DNA of 64,000 nt from Monoplex corrugatus. Taxonomy: Eukaryota > Mollusca > Gastropoda > Littorinimorpha > Ranellidae. This document shows positions 45,035 to 56,884 of the stretch, piece after piece. Under the pieces are notes generated by a model. It was not told the DNA's origin. It saw nothing but the letters and a program-made list of their open reading frames with translations, and ran no database searches. The position numbers were made by a program, and so were the translations under genes. Location: assembly GCA_030674185.1 (NCBI GenBank), contig CM060305.1, forward strand, positions 169,898,495 to 169,962,494, given 5' to 3'. Position 1 is the first letter of the stretch. Every line of letters starts with the position of its first letter.

Positions 45035-45083
45035 ACAGACATTAAACCAATGACCACACACACACACACACACACACAGACAC

Positions 45084-45146
<63 letters not shown>

Positions 45147-45293
45147 GCACACACACACGCATGCTTGCACAAAACTATAAAAAGAAATATAAATTAATCG
45201 TTTTTAAGGGGATATTTAAAAACGACATTATACACTCCCTTGGATCTACAGTTTCAATTTCCGTTTCTCGTGAACAGACATTAAACCAATGAC

Positions 45294-45355
<62 letters not shown>

Positions 45356-45500
45356 TCACAAGTACACACACAAGCACACACACACGTGCATGCTCGCACA
45401 AAACTATAAAGAGAAATATGATTTAATCGTTTTTATAAGGGGACATTTAGAAGCGACATTATACGCTCCCTTGGATCCTACAGTTCCAGTTTCCGTTTGT
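45035..45500. repeat. Tandem duplication of a 239-bp module carrying (CA)n
   Basis: ACAGACATTAAACCAATGAC at 45035 and 45274 each precede a CA tract, then GCACAAAACTATAAA, TTAATCGTTTTTA and CTCCCTTGGATC before TTTCCGTTT. The copies have diverged modestly. Confidence 0.9.
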
Positions 45501-45660
45501 CAAGACAACGACGTCTCTGCGCTCAGAACAAAGTCCATAAATTTCGCTGACGCCGCAGGTGCCGTTTGATGGATTTAACAGTCAAAACGATCATGGCATT
45601 AACCGCAGTATAATCACGCATAAGCCACGCGCTGCAAGGTCTTGGTGTTCTACTTAGCAT
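45501..45660 (-). mobile_element. SINE family 2 fragment, diverged
   Basis: ACGACGTCTCTGCGCTCAGA, TTCGCTGACGCCGCAGGTGC and GCGCTGCAAGGTCTTGG retain the order of the family; substitutions are numerous. Confidence 0.55.
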
Positions 45661-45883
45661 AAATTATGTATTCTACATCTATCATGATCCTTGTATTTAA
45701 AAAAAAAGTGCGTATGACCGCACTGTTCTAATGCCAAATAGATTCTCTGTTATATAAACCTATCTATGGGTAACCCACCAGTTCTCGCTTTCTAACACAA
45801 TTTATCTTCCTCATTACCTTAACTCTTTTAACCATCCTTTTACCTTGGGTGGAAAAAAAGGAAAACAGAAAACGAATTCACAC

Positions 45884-45890
45884 ACACACA

Positions 45891-45980
<90 letters not shown>
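45884..45980. repeat. (CA)n tract
   Basis: Nearly pure CA dinucleotides, 97 bp. Confidence 0.97.
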
Positions 45981-45984
45981 ATTG

Positions 45985-46190
45985 TAAAAACGTTTTATGT
46001 ATTTGCGGCGAACAATTCACATTGTATCACTGTTTGTTTTACTGCAGAAAGCTTCGTTCCGTTTTACCAGACGTTTACACAAGGAAACTATCTTGAAACG
46101 CATTTTAAAGAAGTAGTATCGGATCAAGTTTTGTTAGATAACATTTCAGAATCATTGGTTCACAGTCCTGTTAATGCGTTACTATAATAA
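45985..46190 (+). mobile_element. Possible LINE C-terminal CCHC fragment
   Basis: One frame reads NVLCICGEQFTLYHCLFYCR then KLRSVLPDVYT. A C-x-C-G-x9-H-x4-C layout like this is common near the end of LINE ORF2 proteins. It is followed by stop codons and an AATAAGATTATTATTATAAT tail-like sequence. The family was not identified. Confidence 0.45.
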
Positions 46191-46375
46191 GATTATTATT
46201 ATAATTATGATTATTTTTGTTTTGTTTTGTTTTTATGACGATTTTTCTTTTACATTATTGATGTTAGCGTTGTTCTAGTTTCATTTCTCTGTTCATCCAT
46301 GTCCTTTTTCTTAAGACCTTGCCGCTTCCTTTTATTTTTTTTCCGTCTCTTACTCTGTTCCCCTCTGACCCCCTC

Positions 46376-46600
<225 letters not shown>

Positions 46601-46942
46601 GGCCATAGTATAGTACTCGCAGACTCGCACTAACCTCTTTGTCTTTTCGTGTCACTTGTTCTCAATCCACACTGCCTTATTCTTCACTTATGACTGGAAA
46701 ACATACAGAACATAATAGTGGTATAGCTTTGACCGTGGGCATGGTAAGAAAGACAAGCGATAGTGATACACAACAGCTTTGTACATGGTGTGATTCTCAT
46801 GCTGTGCCACATCACTTGCGAGCATACAAAACGTTCGGAGAAAAAGGATATTGCGGTTGTTCAAAATCTGAGTTTTGTGGCAAATTTCTATCAAAAGCAA
46901 AACGGGTAATCATAAGCAATCAACTCACGAATTATTTTGCGC

Positions 46943-47083
46943 GGACAAGTTCAGGTTAAAACAAATGCCAAAGGTTACAACAGAAAACCCATCCTGCCCA
47001 CCCACCCCTGGTATCCCCGTGGGCCCCTGTCCAGACAGCAAACACATCCTCCAGGACTTCACGAGCTACTGGTCTCTCAGGTA
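46943..47083 (+). other. Possible coding exon fragment, unidentified
   Basis: Between an acceptor-like AAGTTCAG and a donor-like CTCAG then GTAGGA, one frame reads NPSCPPTPGIPVGPCPDSKH then ILQDFTSYWSLR. Composition differs from the repeats around it. No family recognised; a LINE 3' end is inserted immediately after it. Confidence 0.25.
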
Positions 47084-47084
47084 G

Positions 47085-47191
47085 GAGATAATAATAATTA
47101 TAATTACAATATTTATATAGCGCAAAATCTTGATAAAATCAAATCTAAGCGCTGAAACAGACACACACGCACGCACGCACACACATGCACG

Positions 47192-47237
<46 letters not shown>

Positions 47238-47898
47238 GCTATAAATGGGGAGAAAGAATAAAAGCAATGGAAAATTATAGAGAGCATATTATATACAATT
47301 ATATATTACAATATGATTTCCCTCCGAGTGGAGACAGGCTGCAGATGGGATTGAGTGAGGTCAGGATTTTATGCAGAGGAGAAAAGGTGAGTTTTGAGAG
47401 CGGACTTGAAGGAGACAAAAGTAGGTTGCTGACGGACTGAGAGAGGAAGTTTGTTCATGGAGAGTGGACCAGAAACAAAGAAGGCACGTGGATCATAGGT
47501 ATTGAGCTTAGTGCGTGGAAAGCGAAAAGTCAGAGGATCGGAGGCAGAGCGGAGGGTACGTGAGGGAAGATAGATCTCAAGTAGGCTTGACAGGTAATCG
47601 GGGGCTGCGTTATTGAGGCTTTTGTAGCACATGGTGTCTAGTTTGTACTGTATGCGCTTTGATACAGGGAGCCAGTGATATTGTGCCAGGAGAGGAGATA
47701 TGTGGTCAGCTTTTTTCTTTTTGAGTACAAGGCGTGCAGCATTGTTTTGAATGCGTTGTAGGATGTGAATGGTGGAGGCAGGAAGACCAGACAGGAGTGA
47801 ATTGCAATAGTCAATGCGAGACATCATGAAGGAGAGAACGAGTTTTGCAGTTGTTTCGACAGAGAGATACTTCCTGATCAGGCTTATACGATCTGGCC
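47085..47898 (-). mobile_element. CR1-like LINE family 2, longest RT copy
   Basis: The minus frame reads MMSRIDYCNSLLSGLPASTI, LQRIQNNAARLVLKKKKADH, LLAQYHWLPVSKRIQYKLDT, LLEIYLPSRTLRSASDPLTF and MNKLPLSVRQQPTFVSFKSA to THLFSSA. Upstream, SLIRKYLSVETTAKLVLSF extends it to about 47898. The 3' leader has a CA/CG microsatellite (47160-47236). It is 5'-truncated but otherwise fairly intact. A piggyBac-like MITE derivative begins 11 bp upstream of its 5' end. Confidence 0.9.
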
Positions 47899-47908
47899 CA
47901 CCCAGCCC

Positions 47909-48825
47909 CTAACCCTTTGACCCCCGCACCCTGTCCACCAGCATCCTACAGTGTCAACCATGCAAGCAAAGCAAAAACTTAACCCTTTGATCCCTCACCC
48001 TATCCAGCTTCCTGCAGGAAGCAAGTGGATAGGGTGAGGGAGTCAAAGGGTTAAGTGTTTGCAGTTGATGTATAGGGTGAGGGAGTCAAAGGGTTAAGTG
48101 TTTGCAGTTGATGTATAGGGTGATGGAGACAAAGGGTTAAGTGTTTGCAGTTGATGTATAGGGTGAGGGAGTCAAAGGGTTAAGTGTTTGCAGTTGGTGT
48201 TTAGGGTGAGGGAGTCAAAGGGTTAAGTGTTTGCAGTTGGCGTATAGGGTGAGGGAGTCAAAGGGTTAAGTGTTTGCAGTTGGTTATAGGGTGAGGGAGT
48301 CAGAGGGTTAAGTTTTTGCAGTTGATGTATAGGGTGAGGGAGTCAAAGGGTTAAGTGTTTGCAGTTGGTGTATAGGGTGAGGGAGTCAAAGGCTTAAGTG
48401 TTTGCAGTTGGTGTATAGGATGAGGGAGTCAAAGGGTTTTAAGTGTTTGCAGTTGGTGTATAGGGTGAGGGAGTCAAAGGGTTAAGTGTTTGCAGTTGGT
48501 GTAGAGGGTGAGGGAGTCAAAGGGTTAAGTGTTTGCAGTTGGTGTAGAGGGTGAGGGAGTCAAACGATTAAGTGTTTGCAGTTGGTGGATAGGGTGCGGG
48601 AGTCAAAGGGTTTTAAGTGTTTGCATTGGTGGATAGGGTGCGGGAGTTAAAGGGTTAAGTGTTTGCAGTTGGTGGATGGGGTGCGGGAGTCAAAGGGTTA
48701 AGTGTTTGCAGTTGGTGGATAGGGTGCGGGAGTCAAAGGGTTAAGTGTTTGCCGTTGGTGGATAGAGTGAGGGAGTCAAAGGGTTAAGTGTTTGCAGCTG
48801 GTGGATAGAGTGCGGGAGTCAGAGG
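47909..48825. repeat. piggyBac-like MITE with tandemly expanded 3' half, about 18 units
   Basis: It starts with CTAACCCTTTGACCCCCGCA (first base of TTAA mutated) and the family's CAGCTTCCTGCAGGAAGC centre. From about 48020 a unit AAGTGTTTGCAGTTGGTGTA then TAGGGTGAGGGAGTCAAAGG and GTT repeats with roughly 43-45-bp spacing. This unit is the right half of the normal MITE, including its terminal repeat. Confidence 0.9.
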
Positions 48826-49196
48826 TATACAGTGTGAGAAGCTGGACAGGCCTGTGATGGCGTTACAGAAGGCAACCTATTTCAATCTCCAGACTAAACT
48901 GCGAGTGTGACGGTGAATGAGAAGGAGAAAACAGAAAACGAATGATTCTTAAGAAAAAGCTCCCATTTCATTCAATCAAAAACTATTGTCACGCAAATAC
49001 AGTTTTCTAAGTAACAATCTTTCTCTTGCCTTTAATGAACAGTTTGCTAAAAATGAAATTTTCTGAATATAAAATAACAAACAAATAAACAAACAAACAA
49101 AAATGACAGCAGATCTCAATATCTACCCCCCCAGCGGGAAAGTGAGGTTTTGAGCTTCGACGAAAACAAGAAAATAAAAACTGGAGTGGGTGGAGA
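48826..49196. other. No feature recognised
   Basis: AT-rich unique sequence with short AAAC runs near 49080. Confidence 0.4.
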
Positions 49197-49680
49197 GGGG
49201 GGGGGGGGGGGGGGGGCAAACAGGTAAATGTAAAACGACCTTTACATAGAATTAGTTGTATGTGAGAAAACAAAGAGAGACAGACAGACAGAGACAGACA
49301 GACAAAGACAGACAGACAGACAGAGACAGACAGACAAAGACAGACAGACAGACACAGACAGACAGACAGACAAAGACAGACAGACACAGACAGACAGACA
49401 GACACAGACAGACACAGACAGACAAAGACAGACAGACACAGACAGACAGACAAAGACAGACAGACACAGACAGACAGAGACAGACAGACAGACAAAGACA
49501 GACAGACACAGACAGACAGACAGAGACAGACAGACAAAGACAGACAGACACAGACAGACAGACAGAGACAGACAGACAGAGACTTTTACGGAGTCAGATA
49601 TTACATAGAATTAGCTGTATGTGAGAAAACAAAGAAACAAAGAGAGAGACAGACAGAGAGACAGAGAGAGACGTTTCCGG
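49197..49680. repeat. Poly-G run and long (GACA)n/(CAGA)n tract
   Basis: A homopolymer G run of about 19 bases at 49198-49216, then GACAGACAGACA with periodic AAAG and GAGA interruptions to about 49590. A short flank (AGAATTAGTTGTATGTGAGA) repeats at 49608 with a further GACA run to 49672. Confidence 0.95.
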
Positions 49681-49844
49681 AGTCAGACATTGGTACAAAC
49701 GAGAGAGGGGGGCAGAGGGGGAAAGAACATTCTTCGCAAGCTCCTCGGGTCGTTGACTGAACTGAGTTTAAGTCTTACTAAATGTGACGTATAACAGAGA
49801 AATATAGGCTACATGTAATGTAAAACCTTTGATCAGATGCTTTG

Positions 49845-50663
49845 AAATATCGTCATTGTCAAAAGTTCAAATATCGTCATTGTCAAAAGTTCAAATATCG
49901 TCATTGTCAAAAGTTCAAATACCGTCATTGTCAAAAGTTCAAATATCGTCATTGTCAAAAGTTCAAATATCGTCATTGTCAAAAGTTCAAATATCGTCAT
50001 TGTCAAAAGAAGTTCAAATATCGTCATTGTCAAAAGAAGTTCAAATATCGTCATTGTCAAAAGTTCAAATATCGTCATTGTCAAAAGAAGTTCAAATATC
50101 GTCATTGTCAAAAGAAGTTCAAATATCGTCATTGTCAAAAGAAGTTGAAATATCGTCATTGTCAAAAGAAGTTGAAATATCGTCATTGTCAAAAGAAGTT
50201 CAAATATCGTCATTGTCAAAAGAAGTTGAAATATCGTCATTGTCAAAAGAAGTTCAAATATCGTCATTGTCAAAAGAAGTTGAAATATCGTCATTGTCAA
50301 AAGAAGTTCAAATATCGTCATTGTCAAAAGAAGTTCAAATCTCGTCATCGTCAAAAGAAGTTCAAATCTCGTCATTGTCAAAAGAAGTTCAAATATCGTC
50401 ATTGTCAAAAGAAGTTGAAATATCGTCATTTTCAAAAGAAGTTGAAATATCGTCATCGTCAAAAGAAGTTCAAATATCGTCATCGTCAAAAGAAGTTCAA
50501 ATATCGTCATTGTCAAAAGAAGTTCAAATATCGTCATTGTCAAAAGAAGTTCAAATATCGTCATTGTCAAAAGAAGTTCAAATATCGTCATTGTCAAAAG
50601 AAGTTGAAATATCGTCATTGTCAAAAGAAGTTCAAATATCGTCATTGTCAAAAGAAGTTCCAC
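49845..50663. repeat. 24-bp to 27-bp minisatellite, about 31 copies
   Basis: Early units are AAATATCGTCATTGTCAAAA plus GTTC (24 bp). Most later units carry an extra GAA (AAAGAAGTTC, 27 bp). C or G in AAGTTSAAAT divides subtypes. Both lengths preserve frame, giving stop-free runs of over 270 codons on both strands. No supporting coding signal. Confidence 0.96.
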
Positions 50664-51609
50664 AGGGATGGTTCTGTTGATGGACCCATAGACTCTAGAT
50701 CTGATAGCTCGAGTTCAGTCCCAGCCTGCCAAATAAACGTTGGTCTGTTCATTGCTCATTTTAATGCTTGAGTCATTCTGAGGATGCTGGGTTGGTGTTT
50801 CTCAGGTCTTATCTTCTTCCCGCTCCCCCCTCACTCCCCCCTCTTCCTTATGTCAAGATCTCGCAAGTGAATAGTGTTGTGTGCAAGGTAAAGGATCCCA
50901 CCAGATAATTGCTGTTAGCAGAGTTGTGTGGAGCGCATATGGAATTGCCTGATTCGAATGAACCCTCCGTGAACCAATGTTCCGATCATACTAACGTTTC
51001 GTCCTGTGTGTGTGTGTAGAAGGAAGAGTGGACAGTTACATTATTATGCAAAAATCCGTGAACTATTGACCCAGAGTGGACGGTGATCTGACTCAGTGAA
51101 CTAATGACCCAAAGCGTATTGAGTTCAACGAGGATACCTTCGCGAGGTTAACAGGGACAGTTCAACTGATGTGTCAAGTAGTTCTTCAGCTTCAATCGTG
51201 TTTATTTTTCAATGGTAGAAGTTTGTCGTACTCCTGTACGGTCATAACAGTTTTAAATCGTTTTTCGCCTAACTAAAAAAACTGTTTTGTGTTTAGTCTT
51301 GAAAAGGCAGTATGTAATATGGAATTATATTGTGATTTACAGTAATGCGTTTGGATCGTCAGCGGACGTTTTTGATGTGAAGTGGAATAGTACATAAAAT
51401 CTATTTAAATAATGCTACGACTTTTGCAGATTTCAAACTGAATTGTTAACTTTAGAAATGTGTAAAGTTAGGTAGAAGTATGTTGAGCATAAGGATAATT
51501 TATCAAGACTGGCGGGAATGTGGGATCTTTGACTGAATTGTGGGTGGGAGAAGACTTTTGTTTGTTTGTGGGATCTGTGAGAGTTTCTCACACATAGGGT
51601 AAGAGTATG
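50664..51609. other. No feature recognised
   Basis: Unique sequence without coding potential or recognisable dispersed repeat. Confidence 0.4.
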
Positions 51610-51697
51610 CGTGTGTGTGTGCGTGCGTGTGCGTGCGTGCGTGCGTGTGTGTGTGTGCACGTCTGTGTCTCAGACATAGGGTGGTGTGTGGCGCGTG

Positions 51698-51732
<35 letters not shown>

Positions 51733-51735
51733 CGC
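51610..51735. repeat. (TG)n/(CG)n tract
   Basis: GTGTGTGCGTGCGTG runs, a TCTGTGTCTCAGACATAGGG interruption, then TG and CGCGCG. Confidence 0.93.
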
Positions 51736-51824
51736 ATGCAGGGAAAGTCCTTGCCATCTTAAACAGAGTCATCACCCATGTAGCCAAGCATTCCTGAGTT
51801 TCATTGTGTCATTCGTGGCAGGAG

Positions 51825-53200
51825 AGACACATGTGACATGGTCTTGCCATATGTCAACTACAAGAGAAGTGTGGGGGAAAAAAGGCACGCCACATGGTGT
51901 TTTTTTGATAGATCTTACAAAAGCATTTGACACCGTCAATCAGCAGGGCCTGGAGATACTACGAAATGTTGGTCCCCTCAGATTGCTTCTTTCTACCATA
52001 GCTTGCTGGCTAGGGTGCAAGAGAACGGGGAGGCATTTGAACCCTTCCCAGCGTAGAACAGAGTGAAACAGGGATGCGTTTTAGCGCCCACACTGTTCTC
52101 CATCCTCTTTGTGGCAGCGTTGATTGATGCACTTAGAGACTTTGATAGGGGTGTGTACATCGAGTTCCATTCACATGAAAAAGTTGTCAAACTGCAGAGA
52201 GACTCCAAGCCAAAACGCCAAAACCAAAGCGCTCAAAAATTGCAGATTACTGTGCATTGTCCTCACACTCCCATGAGGACACCTAGTGCATCACCAACCT
52301 ATTTGTTGTGGCCTGCAAACACTTCAGTTGTTCAATTAGCCTCCGCAAGGCAGAGACTATTTCAACCAACATCATCTCAAGGTGCTGGCGCTTCGCCGCC
52401 TCCAACTGTCAGTAATAATCAGGAGAACAAGACTGTAGACAAATTCTACTACTAGGGCAGTATAATGAGAAGTATTAGATCTCTTGATGTCAAGGTGGAA
52501 CTGAGCATCTCCAAAGCGAGCCCTGCCTTTGGAAGGCTGACCAAAAAGTTTATAACAAGACCAGGGCTTCAGGCTGGCCTATTAATATTGTTGTATACAG
52601 AGCACTCGTGTAGTGCTGCCAGACGTGGCACATTCAACAAACGGAATGGTTCCACCAAGGATAGGATGTCTGTGTAAGATTTGCAACATCGCATGGCAGG
52701 ATCGAATATAAATATCAAGTTCTGAAGAAATCTGTCTTGCCAATTACAGAGAGCCTACTCACTAAAAGCCAGCTTCGTTGGACAGGACACATCATCCGTA
52801 TGGCAGATCAACCATTGTTCCAAAGATGCTTCTGTATGGAGAGCTGAAACAAAAATTCTGAGACCAGGGAAGACCACTAAAGCGATACAAGATACTCTAA
52901 AGGTCAATTTAATGAGCTGTAGCATCAGTATCACCGACCGCAAAGACATTGCCCACAACAGAGCAAGGTGATGATAGTAGCATACAAGGAACAGTCATAT
53001 TTGAACAGCGCAGTACAGCCTCTATTCAAAAGAAAAGGGACTGGCGGAAACAGAACCCAAGGCCACAGAGTCTTTTCCATCAGCACCTGTTGAAGAACTT
53101 TTGCTTCCAGAATTGTACCTGTGTTTCCAGAATTGTACCTGTGTTGTGCACGAAGACTCATATCAGGCAATAAAGGATCAGAATGCTTGTTCATCCATCG
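51825..53200 (+). mobile_element. Non-LTR retrotransposon RT relic with zinc-finger-type C-terminus
   Basis: VFLIDLTKAFDTVNQQGLEI is the first catalytic RT motif, and KQGCVLAPTLFSILFVAALI the fourth, in a different frame. Later pieces include SEASPAFGRL-like KASPAFGRLTKKF, LRWTGHIIRM at 52770 and RDWRKQNPRPQ at 53040 near the end. Multiple frameshifts and stops. Similar in plan to the left-edge element and to 55.53-55.71 kb. Confidence 0.8.
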
Positions 53201-53795
53201 GATCGACGGGAGATTCCATTATCGTGTATCGATTTAAAAATGGTGTATGGTAGTGTGACGTGCACGCAATTAACCCAGTCAGATATGAAGCCATGCTCAT
53301 TAAGCGAGTTTTGAATGCTCTACTCACATGTCTGGGAATGATTTTTGTTGATTGAAGAAGGTACGACTGTAGTACGATGTACACTCCTTTCAGTTTTTAT
53401 ATTTGCTTGTTCTGACTAATCAATGAATACATTAAATTTGTTGGAGTAGTCAGTAGACCAGATAAATATGATTAGACTTAGATTTAGAACTCGATGGCAA
53501 CAAGGCCTCGTGGCCTATTAATTTGTCCACAGCCACCCACCCCCTTTTTTGTTTTGTTTTTGTTTTTAATATACTGAAAGTGTATTCCAGTTTTCGTGAC
53601 GTTACTTGAAACAGATTTGATCCATTTGGTAAGATGGGAGTGAGGTTAATTTGTTTGTTTTAGTTACAAAACTATGCATCCTACAGATCTCTGCTGTATG
53701 CGAGACTGCACTTCCCTGCTACATCGTCCTTCTCCTGTTTGTGTTCTTGTCCCTATTTTTATGTGATCTATGCAACACCCTATGTGGAAATCTCC
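53201..53795. other. No feature recognised
   Basis: T-rich unique sequence after the LINE relic. Confidence 0.4.
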
Positions 53796-54055
53796 TCAGC
53801 TTATCTGTCCTCCTGGCATGCCAACCCCACTCGACTCTTCTGTCCCTGTCCACGCCTCACAGCCGTATAACATTCTCGATTCTATATAACATTCAAGAAC
53901 TCTCTTCCTGATGTTAATCGATAGGCATTTGTTGGTAAGAATGCTTTTCATCTTCTTGAATGCTGTTCTGGCTTGGCCGATTCTGCTGGCTATTTCTGAT
54001 GGTGTGCATCTGCCGTCTGGTGAGATGATCGTTCCCAGATATTTACTTATCAACC
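53796..54055 (-). mobile_element. RTE-type LINE, RT C-terminal fragment
   Basis: Minus frame: YLGTIISPDGRCTPSEIASR, IGQARTAFKKMKSILTNKCL and SINIRKRVLECYIESRMLYG to CEAWT. It preserves the segment LSINIRKRVLECYIESRM that is replaced by the 69-bp patch in the 19-kb copy. Confidence 0.87.
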
Positions 54056-54120
54056 TGTCTCAAAGTTGTGCCGTTTGCTGTTATTTTGCAGAGGGGATTT
54101 CAGTATCATATGTTTCGAAA

Positions 54121-54639
54121 TCAGGCCTTTTTTTTTCTTTCTTTTTTTTCCACTAGGTGGACTACATTTTCACAGCCCCCAAGAGATTGAAAGAAGGGTG
54201 GTCTCCCTTGCTATGGTAAGAACAAACAAACAAGACTCAATGGAGATATGATGAGAATGGGAATCTAGCTATACTAACCAGAAACTGATTGAATGAACAA
54301 CTAATCCGAATGTTAAATGAATGAATGTTCCGATAGTCTTGAATGGTGCAAGAAGACAAGGAAAAAGACAGGAGAACTCAAGAAAAAGGCAACAAGCAAC
54401 TGATGCCAGAACTACTCAATCCACACAAAGCCAACATATGACAGTCACCAAAGCAAACTCCCAAAGCAGTCTACCAGAGAAGAGGGAAGACCAAGATACA
54501 AGGAGAAGACGCCATTACGAACATCAAACCACCAAAGCAGCCCACCAGAAAAAAGAAAGGAACGACCAAGGAACAAGGAAAAGACACCATCATAAACAGC
54601 GATATCAAAGAGCAAAATGCAAAAGAGGGAGAGAGAGAG
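54121..54639. repeat. Sequence with an imperfect internal duplication
   Basis: ACCAAAGCAACT-like and CAGTCTACCAGAGAAGAGGG at 54450-54530 correspond to CCAAAGCAGCCCACCAGAAA and following at 54530-54610. The basic open frame over it (RRRRHYEHQTTKAAHQKKER) is probably compositional. Confidence 0.5.
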
Positions 54640-54712
54640 AGAGAGAGAGAGAAGAGAGGAGAAAGAGAGACAGAGACAGAGACAGAGAGAGACAGAGAGA
54701 GAGACGGAGTGC
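54640..54712. repeat. (GA)n/(GACA)n microsatellite
   Basis: GAGAGAGAGAGAGAG followed by GACAGAGACAGAGACAGAG. Confidence 0.94.
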
Positions 54713-55274
54713 ATGCACTATCTCTGTCCATCTAATTTATCATCTTCGAATTATATAAAAGATAACTAGCAAGATTCCCTGTACTCTCCCACTTTGTTGG
54801 AAACAACTCAAACTCTGATCTCCACAAAATAGAACAAACAAACAGAAAGGCGAAAACAAGAAAAAACAAAAGCTAAAACAAACAATCAAATTTTTCTTTA
54901 AAAAAAAACGAAACAAAACAGAAAACACTGAAGGGTTTGAAACAACACAAACAGAAAAAAAAATTTTAAGGGAGATAACTGTGAAAAAACAAAAACAAAA
55001 ACCGGTTGGGGAGCAAGCCTAAGTGTTCTATCAACAGTAGGCTACACAGGCTCTTGAAAGGGAAAGATCCTTATGCTCCTAAAGCAGATGACGATCGTCT
55101 CATTCTACATGCCACTCGTCGGACCTGTCAAGTAGCCCCCCTCCCCCCTTTTTTTCACATGCGGCGTATCAGTTTGTATGCGTGGGGGTGGGGATGGGAT
55201 TATGTGTGAGCCCAACTTGTCCGCATAAACCTCTATTACACTCACAGCGGTGTGTCTACTTTACAGTTAATGTG
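54713..55274. other. No feature recognised
   Basis: Unique A-rich sequence (many CAAAACAAAA runs at 54830-55000). Nothing coding was seen. Confidence 0.4.
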
Positions 55275-55295
55275 TTAGTGTGTGTGTGTGTGTGT

Positions 55296-55343
<48 letters not shown>

Positions 55344-55427
55344 GTGTGTGACGAGAGAGAGAGAGGGAGAGAGAGAGAGTGTGATGTGTGTGTGTGTGTG
55401 TTGTGTTTGTGTGTGTGTGTGTGTGTT

Positions 55428-55494
<67 letters not shown>

Positions 55495-55520
55495 TGTGTG
55501 TGTGTGTGTGTGTGTTTATT
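55275..55520. repeat. (TG)n and (GA)n compound microsatellite
   Basis: TG runs at 55275-55347, GA at 55352-55380, TG at 55385-55437, GA at 55438-55462, TG to 55514. Confidence 0.96.
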
Positions 55521-55527
55521 CAACAGA

Positions 55528-55735
55528 AGAAGGACCGGTGGAAGCAGAACCCCAAGCCGCTGGAATCCTTTTAATGCAGTGCCTACAGAAGAAGATGTAG
55601 GCCTACTTCCAGGATTGGCCTTGCATCCCACATGATGACCCATGCCAGGCGAGAAAGACCTGTATGTCTCCTCATCGGTCAGAATGACGGGAGAGAGTCC
55701 ATTGACATCATCACACCATCATCGAGATTTGTACG
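55528..55735 (+). mobile_element. LINE C-terminal zinc-finger fragment
   Basis: [15 protein letters not shown] is followed, after a stop, by [20 protein letters not shown], the second half of a C2H2 finger like that ending other LINEs here. The homologous RDWRKQNPRPQ occurs at 53.04 kb. Confidence 0.65.
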
Positions 55736-55922
55736 TTTATTTGCCATTTGAAGAACATATACTTCCAGATAGGGCTATAAAACAGACTGGTTGTGATAAG
55801 TCGACATAACAGTCAATAACTTTTAACATATCGTTTTATCATATCGTCTCATAATCATCACACAACCACACCACAACAACAACAAACACCATCCCACCAC
55901 CATTATATCATCGCGTGTCATC

Positions 55923-55935
55923 GTCGTCATCGTCG

Positions 55936-55976
<41 letters not shown>

Positions 55977-55977
55977 T
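55923..55977. repeat. (TCA)n microsatellite
   Basis: TCGTCG grading into TCATCATCA, about 18 units. Confidence 0.95.
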
Positions 55978-56399
55978 GTAGGATTGCTATAAAACAGACT
56001 GTTGTAGTAATCACCATAAGTCAATAATTTTAACAGTTATTGATTTTGCATTTCCTTTTATCATCATCATCATCATCCGTAGGATTACAATGTTACAATG
56101 AAACCGCGAGTGGCTCGTTAAAACCCTGGAGGTTCCTTAGACAATCTAGATTTACTTGGATAACTGTAGTAGGCTAACTCTAAAGCTGATACGTGCATCT
56201 GATGTTGCCTGCTCAGTAGCAACAGCCTGTTGCTGTGGTGACGGAGGTCAATCGGGTAATGTTCCTTCTACCAGAAGGATGACTGCAACCCATGCGGTCT
56301 GTGAAGGGAATTCCGTACCACTGGATATGTAGCTGCCAGAGCTCAGAATGATTTTGTCGCCGTTTGCAGCCTGCAGTTTTTGAGTTTCGGACAATTGTT

Positions 56400-56556
56400 C
56401 GGCACTCCACCTAAATCTGCTACCGATTATCTGAGAAGCTCTCTGGGGCTTTGAAAACACTATGCGCTGGCACGGTCTTGAAATGGAGGGGGGGGGGGGG
56501 GTTACAGGGACTTATGAAACACTAAGCTGACACCACCAGAATGATAGAAACGTTAA
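56400..56556. repeat. Dispersed repeat family B, copy 1
   Basis: CTCCACCTAAATCTGC, GATTATCTG, TTGAAATGGAGG and the end AAGCTGACACCACCAGAATG then ATAGAAACGTTAA. The second copy is at 63268-63417, where the end is amplified. Confidence 0.65.
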
Positions 56557-56793
56557 CAATTTGACTTCTGCACCCTATCCACCAACTGCAAAAACTTAAC
56601 CCTTTGACTCCTTCACCATATCCATCAGCTTCCAGCAGGGAATCAAGTGGTTGTTTTTGCTTTGCTAGCATGGTTGGCAATGCAGGATGCTGGTGGACAG
56701 GGTGCGGGAGTCAAAGGGTTACGTTTTTGCTTTGCTAACATGGCTGGCAATGCAGGATGCTGGTGGACAGGGTGCGGGGGTCAAAGGTCTAAG
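56553..56793. mobile_element. piggyBac-like MITE, rearranged copy
   Basis: TTAA at 56553. The family's CTGCACCCTATCCACCAACT and TTAACCCTTTGACTCCTTCA follow. The right half (GGATGCTGGTGGACAGGGTG then CGGGAGTCAAAGGGTTA) is present twice in tandem, the first stage of the kind of expansion seen at 48 kb. Confidence 0.75.
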
Positions 56794-56884
56794 ATGGCAG
56801 CAAATAGGCCAGTTCTAATGTTGCGGGCTGGGACTAAACTGGAGATATCAGATTTTGAGTCCACAGTTCTGTTAAAAGAACTAG

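Noticed and set aside
46639..46959. 106-codon frame with several cysteines and histidines
   Set aside because: No domain recognised, no splice or start support, and surrounding DNA is repeat-rich; it could not be distinguished from chance.
49829..50680. 283-codon frame with repeated ISSLSKEVQ
   Set aside because: 24/27-bp minisatellite; several frames are open at once.
54321..54758. Basic 145-codon protein
   Set aside because: Spans an internal duplication and a GA microsatellite; composition-driven, with no recognisable domain.
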